21,163 bases of DNA, taken from NCBI GenBank assembly GCA_001579985.1, contig LRSR01010238.1, positions 1-21,163 of the forward strand. The letters are read 5' to 3'. Below, in pieces: positions 8,645-17,275 of this stretch. The position numbers were made by a program, and so were the translations under genes. Positions within the stretch are counted from its first letter, which is position 1. Each line of letters starts with the position of its first letter. The notes beneath the pieces are model-generated. The model saw only the letters and a program-made list of their open reading frames with translations, had not been told where the DNA came from and searched no databases. Source of the DNA: Hypsibius dujardini (lineage: Eukaryota > Tardigrada > Eutardigrada > Parachela > Hypsibiidae).

Positions 8645-11625
8645 TCACGAAAGAGTGGCGAGGGTGAATTCCGTGTCCTGTTGGGTGATTTCGTCTTCAT
8701 GTTTCGCGACCACCGACAAATGCCCGTTTCCAGTGGAGTATTTCGGTAGCGAGGAGGGCGGCCTTATCCTGATAAAGTCGTAAGTAAAGACTGCCAGGAG
8801 TGTCCCCAAAATCGGTCCCACCCAGTACACCTACAAACAGTAGACTGTTTATATATATATATATATATATTATATGTTGGAGTACGATGAAATTGCCGCG
8901 GAACCACGAAGCTCAGATAAACATACGTAATGGGTTGACCATATTGTTTCCTGAAAAAGCGCCAGTGAAAAAGCCCGGACAGGATTGAGGAATCCTCCCG
9001 TTGCAGCTCTCTACAAGAAATACAAATTAGATTGACCGTTAGAATCAGGCATACCAAGGCAACGGTCCTGTTCTATGGGCCTCTTCATTCTTTCTCAGTT
9101 AATGCAGTTGTTAACGTCCGACTGAATGCCTGCTAATCAGCCGACCTTCAGGAAGTCAATCTGATTACAAGAAGAGTCAACACAGCAGCGACCTTTTGAT
9201 TACTTATATTGCTTGCCATTCGGTTGGTAAGTTGTCTTTCAACGAAAACAAAAAGCCGCACCCGGCTCTCAATCGAAGAACAATTTATTGGCTCACTCTA
9301 CATCACTTCTACGACTTCATTAAAAAAATCGAAAACTCTCCTGCGCTGTATGCTGTTCATCGGAAATTGGTCCCGCGCCGCGTCTCGGCTGAGATACTAT
9401 TTGCAGGAAGTCAGCCAAAACGGTCGCGCACCCCATTCCCCTACCGGGCAATCTATCGAACCATGAATAGGGGGACGAGATTAGCTTTAGCGCGTGCCAA
9501 AGGAACGCGCACCGAACAGAGGGCAAAATCAGAATAATCGAAATCCCAAAAAAAGGAAGGGAAATCGGCCGCCCCAACTTCCCTTTCAACCTCTCGCGCC
9601 TCTCTCTCCATCTCCCCGTCTCCCCGTCCCATCCCACCATCCCACCATCTCCCGCCAAATCAAAGCAACAAATTAGTCACGCAACGCCAGATATTTCAAT
9701 CACGCCTGGCCAATTTACCACCCATATTAGGCTTCTCGCATTTCCCTCCCGGCACGGCACACACACACACACAAACGACTGATGCATGCGTATGCCGGGC
9801 CGGAGAGCTCGGCCGGGAGAGCTGAGCCGGGAGAGCCGGGTTTCACGACATTCAGCATCAGGTTTCCGCTCCTGTCCTTTCCCCCTTTTTTTGCACGTCA
9901 ACACAAAGAAAAACGAGAACGGCCATTAAATACTCCACAGACGACGTGTAGGGAAGGGAAGGGAAGGGTTGCTTGCAGTGCGACTGCTACTTGTAACACA
10001 ACAGCACACAACTCGACTGGATGCGAGGATAGCGTGTGCTGCAGATAAGAGAGTCCCCGTTAGGACAAGCCCACAGTGAAGGGCCTTCCCGCGCGCTCTG
10101 ATAGAATCAAACTCGCAAATGAGGACAGCGGATACGACAGGGGACAATTTATTCACTCCGGGGATAATTGGGGCTCAAAAACAAATTGAAGTGCGGATTT
10201 GTTGTACCCTCTCTCGCAATGCGCGATTTATGCAGTCTACACTGCATCGGGTGATGCCTGTCGTCGGGGCTACAATGAATAATAATTTCACTTCTCTTCA
10301 GATTTACAGCTAGCGCATCCGCGACTCCCACGCGGCCCAGCTCGCGGATGAGTTTTACGAGTTCGAGTGCCTCGATCATTAATCCTATTGTGTCGCATTA
10401 AAATTGCAAAGATCCGCGGCTTGTCACTTGTCAGACGTCCCCCCGCTCCTCATTGATATGGGGTAAAAGTTATTACGTATCATGGCGGCGCAAGAGTGGG
10501 ATCAGGGTCGGTGGGGGGAAGGGGAGAACGGGAGAGGATCAAACTCAGCGGGAGCCGCAATATGAACGACCGCCGTTTATTCAAATCAATCTGACATAAA
10601 AAAAACCGATGGCGCCTGGGATGTCTCTATTGGCTCACCGAAAAAGCACTGGCCGTTCCCACGGCGATGCCGGAGATAAGGGGAAACATGGACTCCTCTG
10701 ACGACGACGACGACGGTGACGACGCAGGCGACGACGAAGTCGCGTCCAAATGGGAAGCCGTAGCTAAGATGATCACAAACGTTGCGAAGAACTCATATCC
10801 GAAGCCTAGAATGGGACGGCATCGAATGGACATGTGTTATAAAGCGGTTACAGACAAATCCGTATAACGGTGTGAGTGCCGACCTCTTCATGCCCGATTA
10901 CAAGGTCATTAGACGGCTAACCTTTTGCCTGACTAACGAGTAGGGTAGGGTTGGCCGTTCCGTGAGATTCATTACCGGAAAGACCAAGGGATACCACGGT
11001 CGCACCGGAGAGCGTACCTGAAATGAGGAAAGTACACTGTCTGTACAAAATACAATGTCTGTACAAGGTTTAAGGTATTGTCGGGAAACCGTCAAGGCTG
11101 GATTCGACCTTGCGGGCGAGTTTTGCACGTGCCTGCCTTTCCCAGTTCTGCATGTCTGCGTCGTGAATGACTGCAGTGATTGTTTCGTGTCTATGAAATT
11201 TAAGCACTAGTGCGCTGAAGACTTACCGATGGATTGAGCAAGGATGAAAGAAACGAACCGGAACGGTGTGATTGACCGTAGGAAAACTGCCGCCAATGTG
11301 ACCATTGGGTTAAGATGGACCCCGGTCGCACGGAGGGTATAGGTCAGGACGCAGGTCAAGCAGCCGTAGGAGACCGGTCCGATATACGTGTCTCCACTGC
11401 AGGAGAAGATAACGAGCAGAAAAGCGCCCAGAAATTCCGCTCGAATGGACTTCCAAAAGAGTGGCGACCGCGCTTCCTGTCTCGGTGTCCAGTTGGGAGA
11501 TTTAGCGTACTGCTCCAAAACTACAGACAAAACAATGCAGTGATAGGTGAAAGTTAAAAAATACGGTCTCTAACTGATATTTCAATACCTTGACGAAGTC
11601 TCTCCCTCATTTCCGTTTTCTCCAT
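8645..11625 (-). CDS. Aquaporin (MIP family) with NPM and NPV pore motifs
   Basis: Six exons on the minus strand: 11625-11589, 11520-11227, 11017-10922, 10805-10639, 9010-8927 and 8830-8645. Phases agree (1, 1, 1, 0, 0) and give 287 aa. MIP proteins are six-helix membrane channels for water or small solutes. Helix 1 is near residues 40-55 (RAEFLGAFLLVIF). Loop B motif is ATGVHLNPM (Asn83-Pro-Met85). Helix 4 begins GYEFFATFVIIL. Loop E motif is TGGFLNPVR (Asn207-Pro-Val-Arg210), followed by VYWVGPILG in helix 6. Both canonical NPA motifs are altered, but the Asn, Pro and selectivity Arg remain. Loop D, normally cytoplasmic, is Ser-rich (about residues 165-182). The 12-residue first exon is the least certain part; it was chosen by ATG, donor and phase. 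Subfamily cannot be set by eye. Intron 4 is 1.6 kb. Confidence 0.85.
8850..8875. repeat. (TA)n microsatellite
   Basis: An alternating TA run inside the 96-bp aquaporin intron 5. Confidence 0.9.
9011..10638. other. Long aquaporin intron 4, no gene recognised
   Basis: 1,628 bp between aquaporin exons 4 and 5. It holds a (CA)n run at about 9757-9772, a GAGAGC/CCGGG-rich stretch near 9800-9840, a G-quadruplex motif at 9951-9968 and pyrimidine-rich stretches near 9600. Several frames are open for 60-110 codons, but none shows domain-like composition or supported splicing. A short open stretch at 10318-10380 is noted among the rejected items. Confidence 0.6.
9951..9968 (+). other. Canonical G-quadruplex motif
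   Basis: Reads GGGAAGGGAAGGGAAGGG, four G3 runs with AA loops. It lies on the non-template strand relative to plus, inside the minus-strand aquaporin intron 4. Confidence 0.7.
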
Positions 11626-12436
11626 TTAACTTATAACGTGCGACGTCACCGATGAGTTGTTGAGAAATTTATGGGACAGAAAATGCAATCCGATGCCTGT
11701 TTGATTTTTTATGGACTCTGGCAGAGGGCTCACAGCGCGCTCGCTCGCTGTAGTTTATAGTTTATCCTCTGAACGGGGGGGGGGAGGTCGCAGCGGGAGG
11801 AGGGGAGAGAGTCGAGTGGCGAATTGTTTGTTCGATACTTGATGACTTACAAGAGAGTTTGGCGGAGTAGTATCTCATCCTCACACGGGAATCACTTATC
11901 GATCTTGAATCTTAATCTAGCCCCGTCCGAGCCGGAAGATATTCCACCGCTCGCTCGTGCGCGCGGTCAGACGCCTTCCGGATCCACGTACTATTACTAG
12001 TACAACACAGACACAGGCACAGACACAGGCACCCACAGAGGCAGAGGCAGCTTGTAATGTGGTCGCGTACCATCTCAAAGAGAGCTGAAGGAGTCATTTA
12101 CTAAACTGACAGAGTCATTTGATTTTTGGGGTGTCAAACTATATAGGCACACACAACGTATTCCTCCGGGGGCGCCATCCGCCGCCGTCGCCGTCGTCTA
12201 ACGATGCATGCCGAGCGCCAGCTCCTCTTCCTCTTTTTCCGGCATGATCTCTTGTCCAAGTTGATCCGAGTTCATCCCTTTTCTACATCGGGATTTAGCC
12301 GCTCCGCAGTTACTTTTGTGTCCGTTTGAGTTGCCGATTTTGCCAATGCCTTTTGCCTGCAAAACACATACAGATTCACAAACTCACTAGGTTCAAGCAC
12401 CGGTAGACAATCGAGCTTGTAGACGGTGATTGAACG
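11626..12436. promoter_or_regulatory. Region upstream of the aquaporin
   Basis: About 800 bp between the aquaporin start and the CAGA tract, which should contain the aquaporin promoter (minus). It has a run of ten G at 11775-11784, GA-rich DNA after it, a CGGGGGCGCC core at 12163-12173 and an open reading stretch at 12356-12198 (minus) discussed in the findings. No clear core-promoter element is visible. Confidence 0.35.
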
Positions 12437-12653
12437 ACACAGACACGGCTACAAGAATAGAAATGTAATACAGACCGTCCGACCGACAGACAGTGTCACA
12501 AAGACAGATAAACAATCGGACAAACAGAGATGCAGGCATACAAACAGATATTCAGACAAACACCCAGAAATACACAGATCAGATAGACAAACAAGCGGAC
12601 AAACGGCGACTTAGACAGCCAGACAGCCAGACAGACAGACAGATAGAAACACC

Positions 12654-12685
<32 letters not shown>

Positions 12686-12738
12686 GGCAGACCAACCTAC
12701 AGATAGACTTACAGGCAGACAGACAGACAAACAGACTA
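12437..12738. repeat. (CAGA)n tetranucleotide tract
   Basis: Degenerate CAGA/ACAA repeats, with a pure core at about 12652-12685. Reading frames through it are open because of the repeat and are not taken as genes. It separates the aquaporin upstream region from the end of the twin-CX9C gene. Confidence 0.9.
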
Positions 12739-12761
12739 TTCACAAACCACAGTCGGATTAA

Positions 12762-13855
12762 TCATTGACCAGTTCGTGACCTGTTTTGCCTCAACCGCTC
12801 CAGTGCCTCTGGCAACGGTGCGTTCCAGTTTTCAGGAGGCGTATCTCTGAGTTGCCAAATCTCGTTGTCCATCACGGTTGATATCCGATACGCCACTCGC
12901 CTGGACTCGCTCTGGATGGCTTTCTTCTGCGGTAAAAAAATAAAAAGCTGTAAATAGCGCGCGGCGCACGACAATGGCACAGAAAGATAAAACAAATGGC
13001 CCTGCAACTTTATAGGTATTAGGTTCCACCACAGTACAATATTGTACTGTGGCTCCACCAGGCTAGTACACACTATCCACACTCCAGTCTCAATTAAATA
13101 AAACGCAAAACTCAAATTACCCGGTAAAACTAGCTTTTCAGTTTCCAGTCAGTTACAAAATTCGAAAAATAAAATTAGTAATAAGCAGAACTGCAACATA
13201 AGTGATGTCTTTTCAGGTTTACATATCGGTTAAATGTAATTAATCCGCCGACATGAAACAAATCAAACGATGATTCATCATCTGAGACATCGAGTCACAG
13301 CAAAATCAATCTAACAATCAATCAATACATTGCATCATCTGAGACATCGAGTCACAGCAAAATCAATCTAACAATCAATCAATACATTGCTTATCAACAT
13401 CCCAGACAGCTTACCGCAGCTTCCGGATCAGCGTTTTTCCGCCACAGCAAACAGTTCTCGTAATCCGTCTTCCACTGGGAGCAATCACGCTTTACTCCGG
13501 TCGTGAACAGCTGATGAAACCGAGATCGGACCACTGCAACGGACCAAGTTTGAAATTGGAACATTAACTGCACGACGATTGAGAGCATTCAATGCAACGA
13601 TTGCGACGATTGCTCTGGTCTCCAACCCCCGAAACTTAAAAGATACAAACATACTTGTGCAATCCCGATACTCTTCCTTGTACAATTCACAGGGCCGTAT
13701 CTGGATAAAAAACAACAGACGTCAAGGGAAGGCCTACACCATTCTCAAGCGAGTCGAATTTTCACTCCGTATAAACAGATTACCATCCAAGCGCTATCCA
13801 GTATTATTCTATCGACGTCTGGTAATCTGTCAGATGCAAGTTTTGAAGTAGTCAT
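12762..13855 (-). CDS. C22orf39/UPF0545-type twin CX9C protein
   Basis: Four exons on the minus strand: 13855-13784, 13700-13655, 13533-13415 and 12926-12762. Phases 0, 1, 0 agree and give 133 aa. Two CX9C motifs are present: Cys28-Cys38 (CELYKEEYRDC) and Cys57-Cys67 (CSQWKTDYENC). The first is preceded by RP, as in human C22orf39 (RPCEAY...). The tail TPPENWNAPLPEALERL matches the human SPPPDWHLPLPQE ending. Human C22orf39 (PANTS) is reported as a regulator of synaptic plasticity; twin-CX9C helical hairpins are often mitochondrial intermembrane-space proteins. Location here is not shown by the sequence. Exon 1 was placed by ATG, donor TGGATG|GTAATC and phase. The last intron (488 bp) contains a 57-bp duplication and a palindrome. 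Confidence 0.85.
13029..13052. repeat. Perfect 24-bp palindrome
   Basis: Half-site CCACAGTACAAT is followed directly by its exact reverse complement ATTGTACTGTGG, with no spacer. It lies in the last intron of the twin-CX9C gene. Confidence 0.95.
13277..13390. repeat. Perfect 57-bp tandem duplication
   Basis: Two identical 57-bp copies, 13277-13333 and 13334-13390, each beginning ATCATCTGAGACATCGAG and ending AATACATTGC. They sit 24 bp from the donor of exon 3 (13414). Identity suggests a recent duplication. Confidence 0.97.
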
Positions 13856-13996
13856 TTTTCATTCGAACAGGGTGACGACAAACGAAAATATTAATGACAA
13901 AGCTCTCAATGGGAAAAAGGCTGTATGTCGAAGATTTCTACGGAGGCTCATCAATCGAGCAATCAACGAGGGCGCTACTCTACTGTGCTGTGTACT

Positions 13997-14526
13997 GTAC
14001 ATCTGCTGTACAGCTGTGTTAGCAACAGCTTCCGGCTTTAAGTCGGACCACCCTCTATTGGCGTAAACATAGACCACCCTATTGCATTGGTGAATTCCCA
14101 CAAACCATGTGCGGCAAAATTGATTGCTTGATTTTTCCAACGGCTCAATGGAATATTCTTTCTATAGATCGATTGATTGAAAACAGCACCTCCTCAACCT
14201 GTTACTCCACGGAAAGTCAATTTTTTTGATGCACGGTGGAGGGAAGACCCTTCCAGTTATTTAGGCTAATGTGAGAATAGGTCGCGAAAAATGATGGACC
14301 GGCACGACCAGAACGGCATTCCTCGGAAGGAGCCTTGACTTTCCGTGAGTAACAGGTTGAGGAGATGTCGTTCTCAATCAATCGATCAACAGAAAGAATA
14401 TTCAATTGAGTCGTTGGAAAAATCAAGCAATCAATTCTCCCGCTGATGGTTTGTGGGAATTCACCAATGCAATAGGGTGGTCCGACTTACAGCCGGAAGC
14501 TGTTGCAAACACAGCTGTACATGTAC
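13997..14526. repeat. Large foldback element, about 190-220-bp arms
   Basis: The left arm 13997-14220 and right arm 14335-14526 are near reverse complements. Shared blocks include AGCAACAGCTTCCGG / CCGGAAGCTGTTGC and TTGATTGCTTGATTTTTCCA / TGGAAAAATCAAGCAATCAA. The left arm carries an extra copy of the GACCACCCTATTG block. The loop of 114 bp shows no coding signal. Confidence 0.85.
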
Positions 14527-14692
14527 AATCAACGACAAGTTTGATAACATTGAGGGGTCCGGGGTATGGGCAAAAGGGGCGGGATAGGGGGTGGTCAGGT
14601 GGTTGATTGTTCGATTGTTTGAAAACCACCCCTGCCCCGCCCCTTTTGCCCATTCCCTGGACCCTCCAGTGTACTCAATCTTGTCGTTGACT
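14526..14692. repeat. G/C-rich foldback element, about 70-bp arms
   Basis: Left arm 14526-14600 (CAACGACAAG, then a run of G tracts) pairs with right arm 14623-14692 (C tracts, then CTTGTCGTTG). The G-rich arm itself has at least four runs of three or more G. It directly abuts the preceding foldback element. Confidence 0.85.
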
Positions 14693-15280
14693 GTACGAGT
14701 ACCAGTGCCTAAAATAATGTTGGATATTAGAAAAAACTTTGATCATTAAGAAAAAAAGTGGTTCTTTAATAACCCAAAAAGTCGAACATTAAAAAAGCCC
14801 ATATCCGAGGAGTTTTGTAATCGAGTCCCGATATTAGGCAGCAATTTTTGGAAAGGGACGAAATTTCCGCTGTTTGCTCTGGGGATGTGGGAACTCACGA
14901 ATTGTACGGTAAAGCCAATGTGGTTGTCACTGAATTCGAAGGAGACACGTGCACGCGGCAAGCCCAGAAGGCAATCAAAACCACGTGTGCAGTGTACTTG
15001 CCAGCGGGATAGGCTACTTTGGCAAACATTTTGTCGAGTTACTGATTAAATTTGGGAGCAAACGAAGTCGGCGAGCGCGAAGCGCGAGCCGAAAAAAAGT
15101 TGGATTTCGAAAGTTGGACATTAAATATTTCTTATTTTATGCACTGACGAGTACAGTAACAGTACATCGCGAGTGTCAGCAATCAGCGCGGTCTTTGTGT
15201 TTGTGCGGCTTGGCATGCCATCATTTGACCTATCGTGGTAGACTGTTTGTGTCAAAACTGCGGGAAGAATGGAGAACAGG
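14693..15280. other. Intergenic stretch, nothing firm
   Basis: About 590 bp between foldback elements. A short minus-strand reading frame starting at 15028 (MFAKVAYPAGKYTAHVVLIA, 44 codons) and a palindromic GCGAGCGCGAAGCGCGAGC block near 15071 are visible. Neither is convincing as a gene. Confidence 0.3.
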
Positions 15281-15439
15281 GTACTGTACTGTCGCGATTC
15301 TAACGGCCGTTTTTTGGCCCTACCAGTAAATTACGACGCCCGGGCCCCGGCCGGGCTGCAATTGAATCCGTGACGTCACAGAGTCTTGCACGGGGGAGGC
15401 GGGGCTAACTTGGCCGTCAGAATCGTGACAGTACAGTAT
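15281..15439. repeat. Short terminal-inverted-repeat element
   Basis: GTACTGTACTGTCGCGATTC (from 15281) pairs with GAATCGTGACAGTACAGTAT (to 15439); arms are about 28 bp. The interior of about 100 bp contains a GGGCCCCGGCC palindromic block and a perfect CRE-like TGACGTCA at 15371-15378. Confidence 0.75.
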
Positions 15440-15440
15440 G

Positions 15441-15791
15441 AGGTAAGGGCACTGGAATGGCCCACTTGACTTTCCCGTACCCTGGAATGGACCACCGGGC
15501 GGCAGAGGGCGCTCTGTCGCAAATTAATCGAAAACAAATAGGTTACTGTCGTAGTTAGCGACCTCTACAGTGGACTTTCTCTAATCATCCAATGGAGCTT
15601 TTTATTTCTATTTTTTAAACATGTTCCTACAATTGTTTTTCATATCTGATACGCGTTCCACCGAATTATCGAATATTCTTTGTCGCTTAGAACCTTAGTG
15701 ATAGCCAAAAATGTTGTGGAAGTTCGGATTCCAGGGTGGTCCACTCCAGGGTACGGGAAAAACAAGTGGCCCATTCCAGCGCCCTTACCTC
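15441..15791. repeat. Foldback element, about 56-bp arms
   Basis: Left arm 15441-15496 (AGGTAAGGGCACTGGAATGG...) and right arm 15735-15791 are reverse complements with a few changes. The spacer of about 240 bp is AT-rich and non-coding. The CTCF-like core GCAGAGGGCGCTCTG lies just inside the left arm at 15502-15516. Confidence 0.8.
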
Positions 15792-15839
15792 TTACCAAGC
15801 AAAACATGAATGTCATATGAGAATTATACTTCTGCTTCG

Positions 15840-15970
15840 CTGCTGCGGTGCTGTGGTGCTGCGGTGCTGCGGTGCTGCGGTGCTGCGGTACTTCGCTGCT
15901 GCGGTGCTGCGGTGCTGCGGTGCTGCGGTGCTGCGGTGCTGCGGTGCTGCGGTGCTGCGGTGCTGCGGTG
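15840..15970. repeat. GCTGCGGT 8-bp minisatellite
   Basis: About 16 copies of GCTGCGGT with few variants. It is open in several frames because of its composition (for example an APQHRST repeat on minus). It is not taken as coding. Confidence 0.95.
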
Positions 15971-16108
15971 AGAAATCGTCCCTTATCAGTTTTCTGCACT
16001 GACTGCTGTCTTGTAATTAACTAGTTATTACTTTTTTGTACTGTCATGCCACACTAGTACTGGGACAAATTATTTGGGGCGCACATAAAAATAACATATT
16101 GAAAATAT

Positions 16109-17044
16109 TCAGCATTGCTTTGATGATTGCTTTTGAGCGGCTTCTAGCTTCGCAAGTTTGCTCTTCGCTAAATGAAGCTTCTTTTCCAACACCGAGACAA
16201 TCCTTTCCCATTGGACGATTCGTTCTTCCACCTTCTCTCCTGCAAGATCAAAATATAGTCTAGCCACAGCCTATAGTTGTTAACCTTACACTGTCTTATA
16301 AATGTTTATATGTTTTCATATCGTCTTGTAAGTTTGACTTTTGCGACACTGGGGCGCTTTGTGCTCTTCTTTTGCAATCGCTTCCGCTTTTTTTTGCCGC
16401 GCTGGTCACAATAAAATGCAGTGCCGTGCGCAACAATAAAGCAAGTGTTTTACTTAATCTAGTACAGCACGAGGTAAAGGCTGTTAACCAGGCCGCTTTT
16501 AGAAATCGTAACTTAACCAGGCCCGGTTTTTTCATCGTTGATTACCCGGCGCTGCAGTGCTGCCATGCCATAACAGACGGCTTGAAAACATTCTGACCCA
16601 TATTACTTCGTTTCTAAGCCTCACGGTTCGAATTTGAGTCCAAAAAAGGAAGGGAAGAGTCTCAATGGAAAAGTGTGCAAGTCGTCCGGTAGAGGCGTCA
16701 CTTCGGTTCCATCTCCCTGGGTTGATTTCGCAAAAACGACTTATGCGCCACCTGCTGGCCTGCTGGCCCGGTTAAGTTACGATTTCTAAAAGCGGCCTGG
16801 TTAACGGCCTCTACCTCGTACTGTTCTGGCCATAGCGCACAGCTGCTGCTGATTTGCGAGGTTGAATGGACTTATCTTGACAAAAAACAGACGAGTCATG
16901 GTATGTGTATTATTTTTTTTCCTCTAAAAATAAGATTAAATTTACGTCAAATGTGAGCAGCGGTGTGAAGCGTGGAGCCTCAGGCTGGAACTTTCGGTCG
17001 GGGTCCAACCAACGCGAATTCTGTCTGAATGATCCACTATCCAT
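16109..17044 (-). CDS. Small coiled-coil protein, unrecognised (three-exon model)
   Basis: Proposed exons on the minus strand are 17044-16946, 16875-16815 and 16239-16109. Splice sites are GAC|GTAAAT, TCAAG|ATA, CGAG|GTAGAG and TTGCAG|GAGAG. Phases 0 and 1 agree and give 96 aa ending in TGA. Intron 1 is 70 bp, typical of this window. The last exon has a strong amphipathic, charged helix pattern (EKVEERIVQWERIVSVLEKK, then LAKSKLAKLEAAQ), so a coiled coil is likely. The N-terminus is Pro/Phe-rich (PEAPRFTPLLTFD). No signal peptide or membrane helix. Intron 2 (575 bp) contains a foldback element whose arm runs into the exon 2 donor. It is head-to-head with the ATPase gene. I do not recognise the family. 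The last exon is the best-supported part; exons 1-2 are inference. Confidence 0.45.
16461..16824. repeat. Foldback element, about 60-bp arms
   Basis: Left arm 16461-16523 (AGTACAGCACGAGGTAAAGG...) pairs with right arm 16764-16824, with the shared block CCGCTTTTAGAAATCGTAAC and its complement. The spacer is about 240 bp. A perfect match to the CTCF consensus lies just outside the right arm (16745-16758, minus). Confidence 0.85.
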
Positions 17045-17275
17045 TACGAGGCATAGACAAAACAAAAGCAGTAAATCAAGTTTTGCCAGCCAATTGGAGG
17101 AAAAACCCACATTAGCGAAGGCATTATAACAACGATGGTCGCTTACGAGAAGAATATTTAATGGTGATCGTCCGTCACTTGAACTGTGGTAAAGTGTACT
17201 GTGTTGCGTGATCGATCGCCACGTAATTAAGGCGATCTTATTGAGATTGACCCACAAGTTGCAAGAAGAGGAAAA
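17045..17275. promoter_or_regulatory. Possible bidirectional promoter
   Basis: There are 231 bp between the proposed coiled-coil gene start (minus) and the ATPase start (plus). If both models hold, both promoters are here. A 5' leader exon for the ATPase further upstream is also possible. No TATA box was recognised. Confidence 0.3.

Noticed and set aside
10149-10380. Open stretches in the aquaporin intron, on plus (AAQLADEFYEFECLDH, stop at 10380) and on minus (EALELVKLIRELGRVGVADA)
   Set aside because: Both look protein-like, but they lie on opposite strands of the same DNA, an in-frame TAG precedes the plus frame, and no partner exon could be joined.
12426-12768. Frames rich in DRQT/DKQ through the CAGA tract
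   Set aside because: Low-complexity translation of a microsatellite, no independent coding evidence.
14705-15028. Minus-strand small gene beginning MFAKVAYPAGKYTAHVVL
   Set aside because: One membrane-like segment, but only weak splice choices and no recognisable family; it sits among repeats.
15640-16002. Long open frames through the GCTGCGGT array (for example APQHRST repeats)
   Set aside because: The openness follows from the 8-bp repeat on both strands; no start context, domain or splice support.
16548-16603. Minus-strand ATG exon candidate MGQNVFKPSVMAWQHC within the foldback spacer
   Set aside because: Its donor phase does not fit the coiled-coil exon frame, and the 17044-16815 exons fit better.
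16905-17129. Plus-strand frame ending SSFASQLEEKPTLAKAL upstream of the ATPase
   Set aside because: It has no ATG start and overlaps, in antisense, exon 1 of the better-supported coiled-coil model. It could be ATPase 5' leader.
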